Below, piece after piece: positions 25,059 through 36,900 of a stretch of DNA of 64,000 nucleotides. Position 1 is the first letter of the stretch; the number at the start of each line of letters is the position of its first letter. Made by a program: the position numbers and the translations under genes. The notes under the pieces were generated by a model that saw nothing but the letters and a program-made list of their open reading frames with translations, was not told the DNA's origin and searched no databases. The stretch covers positions 1,223,911-1,287,910 of the forward strand of contig SSBO01000012.1 in the NCBI GenBank assembly GCA_005281725.1, written 5' to 3'. Origin of the DNA: Wuchereria bancrofti (taxonomy: Eukaryota > Nematoda > Chromadorea > Rhabditida > Onchocercidae).

Positions 25059-25547
25059 ATTTATGAAGATCTATTAAGGCAAATGATATATTACGACTGT
25101 AAATAAAAAATGAATCAGACATCGATTTTGGTCAAAGTACTATACCTTTTGAAAAATCATCACCAGATATGAAGTGTTTATATATGTACATTCAGCCAAG
25201 AAAAGATAGCCTAAAAGTTTAAGGAGAGGTTCTAAAGTTCTAATATGAAATTAGAGCAACATTACTATTATAACATAACATAATCACATTTAACTTTTAT
25301 ACATAAATTATATTAGATCAAGAAGACAGAAATGTAAGGACCCGTTGGTTTAGCCATAGAGGGTTCCCCTAAGATAAAACAAGGAAGCAAGATAGTATAT
25401 GAATAAAAAAAAAACAAATCATATAGAAAATTGTAAAATAAGCTAAAAAGAATAGTTCACTCGAAAGACTTTGAAGCATATTCAATTTTAAAAATCTGAG
25501 GGAAATACTCTGTGCATAAATGATAATCAGTAAAAGGAAACTAAAAA
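25059..25547. other. Convergent intergenic region
   Basis: This 489-bp stretch separates the 3' ends of the plus-strand unrecognised gene and minus-strand PIGO, so it holds both 3' UTRs. I see no further gene. Confidence 0.6.
25102..25107 (+). terminator. Candidate polyadenylation signal AATAAA
   Basis: An exact AATAAA lies 43 bp after the stop codon of the unrecognised gene. The position fits a short nematode 3' UTR, though the hexamer is common in AT-rich DNA. Confidence 0.4.
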
Positions 25548-28500
25548 TTAATCCCTTTTAACAGTTAAGTCAAGAGATGGAGGCACAACCAATTTCCAAA
25601 AGATACAGTTGGTAATTAGCAGAGTAAAACAAACGACACAAAGAGAAAGTGATTCAAAAATGAATTTCGGAGCAAAGATTTTCCAAACCATCAAATGTCG
25701 TCGATGTATAGCTGCCATTATGCATACTGAGAGTGCCTGAAATTTCAACTACACTTCGTTTTTCTTTCCTTTTTTTTTTCTTTTTTTCGAGTAATGAATT
25801 TTAGGTTAACACTGCATGACATAAGTTAATTTGCTGGAAAACGAGTTGCATTAAATAACTGAATGATTTTGTTCAGTAAATTTCAAAACACGTTATCTAA
25901 TTTTAGAAAACAAAATGGTGGTAACATGATTTTTTACAACTTTCAACTTTCTAAATAACCATTACAGAGTTTTGCAATTATTAAACGCTTATTTCAAACA
26001 TTTCATCTGTCATTATGCGTTATTGTAGGTTGAATTATGAAATGAAGCTTTTGATACTTCAAAACTGAATGAATTTTTTCCAGTAATTCATTACGTAATG
26101 AATATATATAAGTGTATAACTGAAATCATAACTAGAAAACAAATTGAAGTCTAAAATTTCACGATAAATCTTTGCATCATAATTACTTTCTAAAATTCTA
26201 ACCAAAATGATTAGCTTAAACTAACCTTCAATGAATGAAATAAGATCAATTTATAAGTCCAATGTGAGAGACCAGATTGTTGATAATTTTGTTGCATCAC
26301 AAGCATCGGTAATGCAACACATGTAATGATTTGTGATGCAAAAATATGAGCAATAACAAGTGCACCTGGTACTATTTGGATGGCAAAATTACCGGGAACA
26401 CCAATAAAGGCTGCTTGCCAAGGAATTGATGAAAATGTTGGCTGATGTGATAAAGAAAAGAATCCATGTGATGATAGAAAAACAATTAATATTATTTGAT
26501 AATATTCTAAAAAATAAAAAATAAAACCCTTATATAAATTTAAAATTTTCACATAAATATAGGAGAAAAAAATATGTAATATAAAAATTTTTTTAAATAT
26601 ACAGTACAAAGAATAATCTGGAAAGCAAAGGAAACAATTTAGATATTAGAGGAGTTTAGATTAAAAAGAGAAATAAATAACATACCATCATCGATAATAA
26701 ATGGAATGAGGAAGATTATTGTAATTAACGAAAGAAAACTGAATGCTAGACCATCACCCAGGATTAGAAATAAAACAAATGATATGCACACTAAGTATGA
26801 TATTGCGCAACTATTTTGATTCCAAAATTTTCCAATACGAGCTGCACGAAAAGAAATAATTAATAAATTAATAAACGATAAACCATAAACAATCTGGAAA
26901 TAAATGATTTATATATTTGCTAATTCGAATATCGTAACAAAAAATAAAACATAAAGTTTCTACATGCAAGATAAAGAATTTATTCTATAAGAAATATAAA
27001 AAGTTTATAAGCATTGTATAGAATTTGATAGAAGTGTTAGGCTACAAACTAAAATCATTGCATTAGTGTAAAATTTGCAATAATCCTATCAATAATAATG
27101 TTACATTCAATTATGAACAAACCTGAGCAGTACCAAGTGAAAATGGAGCAAAATAATTAGTAGTATTTTCGGGTAACCAAAGAGATAACCATGAAGCAAT
27201 ACTAGCAACTGTTGTTGGAAAAATTAATGTTGAAGTCCAAATTTCAGATGGATAATTTTGCAGAAATTTCGTTGCCATATATGCAGCAACAATTTGTACT
27301 GCTATACCAAACATAAAACGTATTATTTTTAGAGGACCTAAAGAAGACTGACATCTGAGTTAGAAATTTAATTGCATAATTGTGATTACAAATTATAATA
27401 GCTACAATTATTTTTCATGTATCTAATAACGTGCTCATTCTATTTAGATGAAAAATTCATGAAAATCTGCTTGCAAATAATGATTTGCGCCATTTTTTTC
27501 TTTTTTGTTTTCTACACAAATTATTTGGATTTGTAAAAGAAGTAAAAAAGTACACACTATGAGGGATATGTGAAAATGACTGTGAAAATATTGTAGCTTC
27601 ACATGCATCTCCTTGCTCTTCTCGACATTTTTCAAAGAAAATACCCAATCGCAAAAGTAAAATGATCATAATGAAGATGAGGAAACGTTGCCAACTAAAA
27701 CGCTTTTCTAACAAAGCTAAAAACGATTTCGACTGACGACGAGTATTATGATTCCTGTAAATAACATGTGATCAGAAAAAAAGAAAAAAAAAATCGTTGT
27801 CGTCTAGAAAAGTTAACAATACGATTTGTATGGATAAATTCAAAATACTCACAAAACTTTTTCTCTCCTTTATCAAACTCAAAATTAAACAATACTTTTA
27901 CACTAAAAACATCATTTATTATTAAAAATCAAATAAAACATTCAAAAATTATATACCAGTTTGAAAATGATTGCCAAAATGCAATAGCAACTACGGTTTG
28001 CGTCAGGAAACGAATTACGGATGATTCAAAAATAATGTAACTATTGGAAAGGAAAGATGATGCATGTGCAATAATCATACAAAATACAGCAAATTCCCAA
28101 ATTGTTGATGTGAATAAAAATAATGTCCTAGCTGCTCGAACAAGTCGAATAATTAATGAGAAGGATAATAGAAAATCCAAAATTGCAACATAGTATTCAT
28201 CATCTCCAATTAAAAAAATCGATATTTGGATGAAAAATAGACCGGAACGAAAAACCAAAGAGGTAAATGAAATACTGAAAAAGAAAATGCAAATTGAAAT
28301 GCATTTATGTGACTTAAAGAATAAAACTATTCCATCATTTAGTAGGAAAAAGCATAATTGCATTTTATAAATACAATCAGTAAGTTGAATTTTATGAAAG
28401 AAATTCATAACATTAATTAATGAGTTCCGTTTTGATGAAATGATTCTTAAAAATTTATAAAATTTTTATAAAGGAACTTACTTTCCCGTACAAAGCGAAT

Positions 28501-31053
28501 CATAAACTGATAATATTGCATCAAGCAATGATAAAAAACCAATTCGCATGAAACTACTGTTAAATTCAGTCCATGAAGCACGTAAAAGTTCTTGTAAACG
28601 TCGCATGTAATCAATAGAGTTTTCTACATTGCCATTATTCTCAAAACTTCGTATCAATGAATCTAACTCCGGTAATTGAGTTTCCGCCACAATAGTCCGT
28701 CCATAGCGCATCATTTGCTCTACATTACTGCTTATCGCTAGATCTCGATGTTCGGGTACTATGGTACAATCAATTAGTGTTCCAATATTAGAATATGGAA
28801 TGGGTGAATCAAGTAATAAACTGATTGTTGGCACAATGTCAACCTGAAAAAAAAAATATTCCACATAATTTCATTAAACTTGCCATTGCAGTTATTCTGA
28901 AATGAAAGCAAAATAGAATAATTGTTTAATAATGACAAATAAAAAGTAATTCATCAAAAATTCTTCAAATTTTAGGGAAAATTTATGAGATATCTGAAAT
29001 TCTTAAAGCTTAGAAGATCAAGATAAAAAAAATTACTAATTAATGAAAATCACTCCATAACTGACAGCTTACCAAATTCTGTTAATTACATTTTGAAATC
29101 AGGTGCATAAAACTTCAATTTACTTTTTTTTTTTGCGAAGCAGAAATGACTCAATATGTTACCTGCGAAACTGATTCCGGTGGTTCCGCAAAAATCAGCT
29201 TCCTTTTAGCAAACAAAAATAAAGCAGCATCGGTTTCCAGTGGTTCATCGCCGCCATGATCACCATTTTCTGTCATTCCGTGATCACCCATTACCAATAA
29301 TAAAGTATTATTATCCAGAGAATCGACCACTTTTGCCAAAATTTCATTCATTTGCTTTAATTTTTTGGACATTTCAGGATGATTCGGACCATATTTATGT
29401 CCACAGTGATCAACGCCAAGAAAATGTGCTATTAGAACGGTCCAATCCGATTTTACAAGTTCGTCAAAAAGATTATCTGGAATATAGATTCATCTAACAA
29501 TATAAAGAGAAAGAGAGGAGAAAATTCATGCATGAAAAAATTAGCACATCTAATGAAACATACCTGAAATCATCTGATCGACAGTGTGAAGATCATTTAT
29601 GTCGAAGGATGGCAAATGATATTTACGTTTGAATTGTTTTGGATATAGTGAAATCCTGAAAAAAAAAGCGAACAATATAAAGTATAAACCAAAATATGAG
29701 TAAAATAGTGCTATCGCATCATTATGCAACCAACAATGAGCTTCGATAAATTTCTGCAAACAAAACAATTCCTAAATTGACAATTTTCAAATTCAATTCT
29801 GTTCAGCACATTATCTTGACTTGACAATATATTACAGCAAAATTTATGAACAAGAAATGATGGCTTATTTTCATACTAAACAAATTACCATGTATCATCT
29901 CCAAGCATAACAATACTTCGATTCGTTGCGACAATTTCATCAATCCAATTATCTTCCAATATTGCAGTACTTGCAAAATTTGAACTAACATCAATAAAAG
30001 TGGGAAGTGAACCAGTGGTTATTGCTTTTAAACGTTGCATCGTAGTAGTTGGAGCATCAGCACGAAAATGCATCAAAACTGCTGATTCTAAAATATGATT
30101 GTAATCAATCTAGAAATTTATCAAGAATAAACCATATATATATTTATTTACACTGATATCAATCTTATTATAATGATTATCAGACTCAGTAGCTTAGATG
30201 ATAGGATAGTAAAAACTTTCTAATTTTTACAATCCTAAATTATTAATATTTAGTAGTTTTTTTTTTTTTTGCTAAAATTAAAGTTTAGTGCATTTCGAAT
30301 CATATATCATTCCTTCTAAATAGATCATCATTACCAAATCTAGTAATCATTCAACATTATTAAATCGTTATTTAAGATCGTTTTTTTTTTTTTTAAATTT
30401 TTTTAATGTTTAAAAATTTTCAACACATTAAAAAAACTATAGAAAATATTTACTTACCTTTATGATCATTAAGTAAACGAGTAATAGTAGAAAAGTGACC
30501 AGAATATTCTTTTTTGCTATCATTATACTGTGATCGAGATGGTGCAACAAAATCATATCGTAGAGCATCAATTAAAATAATAACAACCCGTTGATATTGA
30601 GATGGAAACCAACATGCATCATGTGAAACAACATCTGAGCATGAACTGCGTGACACAAGTTCAACTCGTTTAAGCAAAAAACCATGTTGAAATAGCAGAA
30701 GTGATATAAAGAATGAAATACCAATAAAAGCAATATTGATTAAATGAGCCTGAAATTCCTTATAAATTTGTTAAATTCAAATAAGATAACAATTTGTAAC
30801 AATAATGTTAAACTATAAAGAACATAAATGAAATAGAAATCTTCATTTCGCATAGAGAACAATTCATATTGTTTCCTTCAAAATTCTCAAATGATATGAA
30901 ATCCTTTTTCTTTTTTAGCACCGTTCAATTTATATCAGTGATATGAAACAGTGATGCATTATGGTTAGATTAGTTTCATTTGATTTTTTCAAATTATAAT
31001 TTTTTACAAATTCCACTTACAATTTTGCCATTCATTTGCTCGAGAATGACCAT
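25548..31053 (-). CDS. PIGO: GPI ethanolamine phosphate transferase 3 (PIG-O), 12 exons
   Basis: ER multi-pass enzyme that adds the bridging ethanolamine phosphate to the third mannose of the GPI anchor. Exons (5' to 3' on the minus strand): 31053-31021, 30749-30458, 30087-29889, 29655-29564, 29476-29163, 28843-28482, 28274-27957, 27754-27556 (3' end uncertain by 2 bp), 27347-27123, 26893-26686, 26506-26226 and 25736-25548. They give about 903 residues with consistent phases; human PIGO is near 1090. An N-terminal signal anchor (exon 2) precedes an alkaline-phosphatase-like lumenal domain with metal-site motifs [41 protein letters not shown] and [35 protein letters not shown] is also typical of the family. 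Exons 7-12 are mostly membrane segments, with [15 protein letters not shown] and [17 protein letters not shown], both conserved in PIG-O. ATG 31053 sits in a CCATGG context. ATG 31035, in the same frame, is the alternative start. Very confident family call. Confidence 0.93.
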
Positions 31054-33392
31054 GGTAATTCTGGAACCGGTACTAATGGAAGCGTACGAAAATGTTGCAA
31101 TTCTTTTGGTATACCTTCAAGATCTGTAAATGTATAATTTCAGAAAATTGAAATTGAAATTAAATTGAAAATATTTTAGTAAAAAAGAAATTTGAATCTA
31201 TTTTTTGCAATAAGCAGCTTATGAACTTATAATCCTTTTAGTGAGAAATTTTCGGATTTGTAGTTTAATTAAGCAATTTAATCAGTTTGATCAAAACGCT
31301 ATCTCTAAAAAGATAATATTTGATAAGTTTTGCTACATTTTTTTACTTCAATTAAATATTACTTAACCAGACATTCAAATGTAGCAATTTTAAATGCTAA
31401 CCGTCCGAGTAATCTAATGACATAAATCGAACAAAATCTCTAGTTGACGGTAACGCTTCAATGTCGAAATCTTTCTTTACTTTCTTATGTTCCACTTTCT
31501 CGATAACTATTTTTGCTTCTTCCGAAATAATTTCGTCTCGTTTTTCTTCTTGATCAGTAATTCTCACTTCCGAAACTTTTATTTTCTCTTTACTCTTCAC
31601 TACTACTACAGCATCCTTATTTTTTACCACCAAATTCTCCTGAATTTTGACTTTTTCTTTTCCTTTTAGTAAATTCTTGTCTTTTGAAGTATGTTGTTCA
31701 ACTCCTCTTTTCTCCTTTTTTCTTTTTAATTTCGAATTTTCGCTTTGCTTTTTACCTCCACTACCACATATATTATGCTCATTATTCTTGCTCCTTTTTT
31801 GATCCTTTTCTATAAGCCTATTTCTGCTGTAATTTTCACGTCGTTTCAATTCTTTTGCCAATTCCTTTCGACGTTCTTCCTTACGCTGTTCATACAATGA
31901 TTCTAACAGTGCTTTTTTTACATCACTTCTATCAAATCCTTCCTGAAACTGTGAATTTAATTCGAACTCAAAAATTCATTAGCTGAGAGAAAACATAAAA
32001 TAATTTCATTCAATATTTTTTGACTATAGAAAATAAGCTAACAATGACGAATTCACGCCTGCTACTGATAATGTTATTTGCTTGTTTTCCCCATTAAATT
32101 AATAATTTCTGAATTTAGTTTTATAGTTAGAAACTTCTTCGAATTTTTTCCTGAATTATTCATTTAATTTCTCATCTTGTCCTAGAAAGGAATTTAGTTT
32201 CTTTTTTTCTTTTAAATAGTCACCTCTTCTTTAACCTCTAGACGTGGTCTTAAAAGTCGTTGTTCATTGGAACGCTTTGCAAGACTTCTTTTCATCAATA
32301 CGCGCAACCATTCGTGCAAGATACAAAACTAGAAGCATGAAATCAATTATTTACAACCATAGGATTAATCGAAAATTCACGTTACTTAGAAGGATTGAAC
32401 ATGAAGAGATCAAAAGTTATATTTATGAATTAAAAAAAAAAAAAAACCTTTTTACAAACTATGCTCAAGGAAAAACAATTCAATATAAATATGAGATCCG
32501 ATTCAATTAGACTTATGTATATATATGAATAATATAAATTAATCTTTTTCAAAATTTTAATTACTATATTGAACATAAACTTCCTGTAGTGTTAAAACTT
32601 AGTCAATTTAAATTCCCATGATTCATATGAACGATAATATACGATCATACAAGCTTTACAATTTCTATATGCTTACATCGAATCATTATCCATTTAACAT
32701 GTATAACAGCACTTCAGCCGTTTTCAAAATACAAATGTATAATGCAAAAGATTGAAATGTGAAGACAATTTTTCTTTTCTTGACAAACAAAAAAATAAAA
32801 AAAAAAACGTGCAACTTACAATTATTCATCCATTAATCCGTGAAAACGTGAAGTATTTTAAGATAAATAAGCATACACTAATGCAACGAAAAAAAAAAAC
32901 AAATGTATGCAGCAGAGAAAGTATTTCATTCGGAAAGCACACAAGATGTGGATTTTTTCTTTGAATTTCAAAACAATGCAGGCTGATTAAAAAAAAAAAA
33001 AACGATAAATTAATTCTTCAGCATATCACAATTACGTTATTCGACAAATAAAACATACAATGAATAATGGTAGTGTCAAATAATTTCGAATCTTCATCAA
33101 CAAAATCAATCAGTTCTAACTTTACAAGTCGGATTGATTCGCGTATTTAGTAACAATAGCAATATTTAAAAAACACATTCACCCATAATCATTCCTATTT
33201 CGTTTGTTTAAGCCATAAAAATAGAAATCATCGGACCATCGAAAATTTCATTTCCAGTTTGATAAATTCGTCACTCTATCTTATTCAACCTAAAGTTCTC
33301 TAAGAGAAGTGCTTCGATACCAAAGAATCTTGCCTACAAACAAATGATACCTCGTTTCTAAATTCTTTCCTTGAATTCCTTAAGTGATTCAT
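31032..33392 (-). CDS. Lysine-rich protein of unknown function overlapping PIGO (4 exons)
   Basis: I do not recognise this protein. Exons 31942-31402 and 31123-31032 are well supported, and 32328-32224 joins in phase. A proposed first exon, 33392-33351 (MNHLRNSRKEFRNE), lies just after a TTTTTAG acceptor and joins in phase 0, but it is tentative. The model gives about 259 residues. Seen: a basic helix (SLAKRSNEQRLLRPRLEV), a strongly charged Lys/Glu/Arg region from YEQRKEERRKELAKELKRR onward, and a more ordered C-terminus with LPSTRDFVRFMSLDY and [15 protein letters not shown]. The composition suggests a nuclear or RNA/DNA-associated protein, which is inference only. Its TGA (31034-31032) overlaps the internal PIGO ATG as ATGA. 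The last exon also contains the first PIGO ATG in another frame. Confidence 0.65.
31117..31129 (-). promoter_or_regulatory. Splice acceptor that could also serve SL trans-splicing for PIGO
   Basis: On the minus strand, TTTACAG precedes exon base 31123. Cis-splicing here joins the last exon of the lysine-rich gene. If a spliced leader were added at the same acceptor, the first AUG met would be the PIGO start at 31053. This is inference from the geometry. Confidence 0.3.
32520..33350. other. Long intron or spacer without visible exons
   Basis: AT-rich sequence between the tentative first exon (33392-33351) and exon 2 (32328-32224) of the lysine-rich gene. The plus-strand open frames at 32244-32510 and 32752-32964 are short, contain homopolymer-driven residues, and partly lie opposite a real exon. 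Confidence 0.5.
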
Positions 33393-33968
33393 ACCTAAAA
33401 AGATAAAACACCACATAATGCCCTCAGTTTAGACAATCAGTCAACAATATAGATTAGTGAAAAAAAAAATGAAATCCTTCCAAAAAAAAAGAAAAAAAAA
33501 ATGCCTAATAAATGCTTCTCCTTACTTCATAGTAACAACGTTGAGAGCATTAAGATTTAAACATTCTGATATATTTAAAAGCATCAAATTTCACAAAACA
33601 ACCTAATTATCTACCAAAACAACAAACCAATGAAAAGATGAAGCAAAAGTCTGCTGCGATAGTTGTAGCTTTAAAAAAAACTGAATGCTTAGAAATTTTT
33701 TAACAAAATGGTCGTCTACTTCTTTGGAAATGGAAAATACACGACTTGAACTTTGCTATTAACTTGTACTGGAAGAGTGAGATATAAGGTAATAAAGATA
33801 TCAAGTCAGTACTTTGACATCAAAGAAAAATTTGGTATCAAAGCCTCCCTTCCCTTTCTGTGCAATATGAGAATAGCATATTTATGCTCTTAAACATAAA
33901 AAGCTCTACCAAATATCGTATAACAAATAAACCGAATAAACTTACGATAAATGAAAAATACATTCACC

Positions 33969-36900
33969 TTACAATACATTCATTTTATCATCTTTTTCTT
34001 TGATGTTAGATGGAATTTCACTCGAATTTTCACCTCTTTCACCTTCACTTCCTATTTTATCAACCATACAATCGTGATTTACCTTCCTCATCTGATTCTT
34101 TATATTATCTGCTGATTCAGACTTCGCGGAACTAATACATGGATTTGCTACCATTTCAGAGATATCATCAATTGCTTTAGTGGAAATTTTCTCGTTTATA
34201 ATTGATCCATTACTATCGGAAATTTTTGAATTGTTGGATGATATACCATTGAAAGAATGTGAAGAATATGATGAATTTCTTCTTTTTTTATTGGAGCTTT
34301 TTCTCGATGAACGATTGGAAGATCCCAAATCAGTTTCTATATTTTTCGATGTTCCACTTAATTTTCTAGCTAATTTTCTCACACCTGGATCCCTGAAAAG
34401 ATCCATTGTTTTTTCGGAGTTATCACTTTCTAATATTTCTTTCCTGTCAACGGCTTCAAACTTTTCACTTTCATTAGAAGAATTTTCTTCTACTATTTCG
34501 GACTTTGCTTTTACATCCTTTGAAGAATCTGTTGCTACAGGAATTTCACATGTATTATTTTTGACCAATGAAGATGCTGATCCCGATTTTTCACGAGCTA
34601 TTCGAAGCCTGCAAAATGATTGTAACAGTTATGACAGCAATAAAATAATAATGATTCTCATAGGAAACTTCCAATGAGAAAATAGCTTTCAAATATGATT
34701 TTAGTTATTTTTAACTTCGAATATCAGAAATGAGATCTTTTACCATTTACTTCACTTCATTACCCCGGTAAATCGATGAATTATTTCAAAAATTACCAAA
34801 AAGCTTCTTGCCAAGTGAATTTTTAATTTATTAAAATTTTCAAATACAGACTTACCTAAGCTTGAATAGTCTTTTTTTATCTGATTTCGATGCCGGACGA
34901 ATGAGACGATGCAATTTGAACGGAGCATCTTTTGGTAGTTTCGGTGGATTCAGTGGGTCTGTATTGTAAACGTTGAGCAATGCATGTGCCATGTATACTT
35001 TTTGACTAGTTTGTACCGATCGTCCGCTTCGATTCTTCTGAATACAAGCTGTGGAACGTGTTGCTACTCCTTCACTGTCTTCCTCGTCAATACTGTCATC
35101 GAATAAGTTACGCCGTGATGTGCAACGACCATAAAATACCTTCAAATAATTTTATTCAAGATATTTTTTCCTTCTTTTTTCACTGCTTCTTCTATTGAAT
35201 GGAATATTGTCCTGCAGAATTTATAAAATTATACTTTGGTTTTAAACCTTATTTTTGAAAAATTTATACAGAGACCTAGAATCTTCCAAAAAAAAAGTGT
35301 ACGGATTATAACAATAATTTACATATCAATAGTAAAGCTTTTTCCGCAAGTTTTTGAATCCCATGAAGGAATTTTTCTATATTTCGCAATAAAAATAATC
35401 ATTTTTTTTAACAAAAATTTTACGATAACGAAGGCTTGAAATAATTTAACATACAAATCTCAAAAAGGAAGATAAACGTAGCTTAAAAAATACCATTTAA
35501 TCCTTTACTTTGCAATAAAAAATCTTAAATTTGTTTGTGAAATAAACATTTGCAATGAAAATGCTTTCTTTTACTTACCTCATTTTTATCACTTTTACGT
35601 GTTGAATGACGAATAGCTTCGATGCGTTTACGATACCGCTCAATAACACTTTTGTCTAGTGATATATCTTTGACCAATGTCTGAGGCTGAAAATTAATCC
35701 ACTGAAAATAAAAAAAAACAAATTTAAAAAGTTTTCAACAACGATCAAAATTTGGTTATTTTCAATTAAGTCCTTTAACTTTGATAAAATCAATAGATAT
35801 TTGTTTGCAACACTGCCTATGTTTCTCTTTCATTTCTATTTCACCAACTGATCTTTTCTCATACAAACACAAAGTCATTCATACTAAAAGTGTCATTTAA
35901 AAAAAGTGAAGGCTACTGAAAAATCAATGAAAAATCATCAATTAAAGCTGCATGCAGCAGAGAACGGCGGAATGTTATGTCATAAAAACATTACCAGATG
36001 TGACTGACTGTATGGAACAAAAATTAAAAATGACTCCATTAAAAATTTTTTCAATAGAATTTTTTTCTCCTTTTCCGTCTTATTAACTAAATCGACTAAA
36101 ATTACCCTTCCTTCATGGATAAGCAAAACATTTTGAGATGATATTTTGCTTAAGTTCCCTCCATCCTCTTATTTCTTTTTAAGTTCAGTGTGAGTCTGAC
36201 TACGTAGTAAACCAAATAATCTATAATAATCTTTAACATCCGAAGATCCCAAGGATAATTTAAAACTGGAACTCAACTATGCTTTATTTATAAATTGATA
36301 CATACTGCAGGTGATGTAGTAGCAGCAGCACATGCATTAGTTCCCTCGTTTAATCGATCCATCATAGCAAAACGTTCATTTAAATTTACACGTGCAGAAC
36401 GTGTTCGTGGAATATTGGCAAGACTGGGAGCGGATGACGACGATGGTAGTGAATTTCGTGATTTTCTCGACTGCATTCTTCCACGTATCACTGGAAGACT
36501 TTTCCTTTTTTTCGACTGCAACTGCTGTGATTGCGTCTTCAAACTTTTTTCCAACAATGCTGCTAGTTTTTCATTTTTACGTGTCGGAACTGAAATTTAC
36601 TATTTAAATCACTGCGTGAATTAAAATAAATAGCCGATAGAGAATCATCTTCCTGACGTGAATGATATAAGCAAAACGTTAAAAGGGATAAAGTATAACT
36701 AATTTGAAGAAGATAGATGCATATACATATGATTTAGAGATATCTGAATACAAGAAAAAAGATCGTCGTAAAAGAAAAAAAAAAAAGACTTACTTCGATT
36801 GAGTTTACTAAGTGGCGTTTGCATAACGTTTTCATCATCTTTAGAAACTTTTTCATCCAGTTTCTTCTTCATTTTTGATTTCGGTGTTGATGGTACAACT

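Noticed and set aside
25330..25380. GGACCC...GGGTTCC stem considered as a tRNA or small RNA
   Set aside because: No cloverleaf or A/B-box arrangement; the stem is short and bulged.
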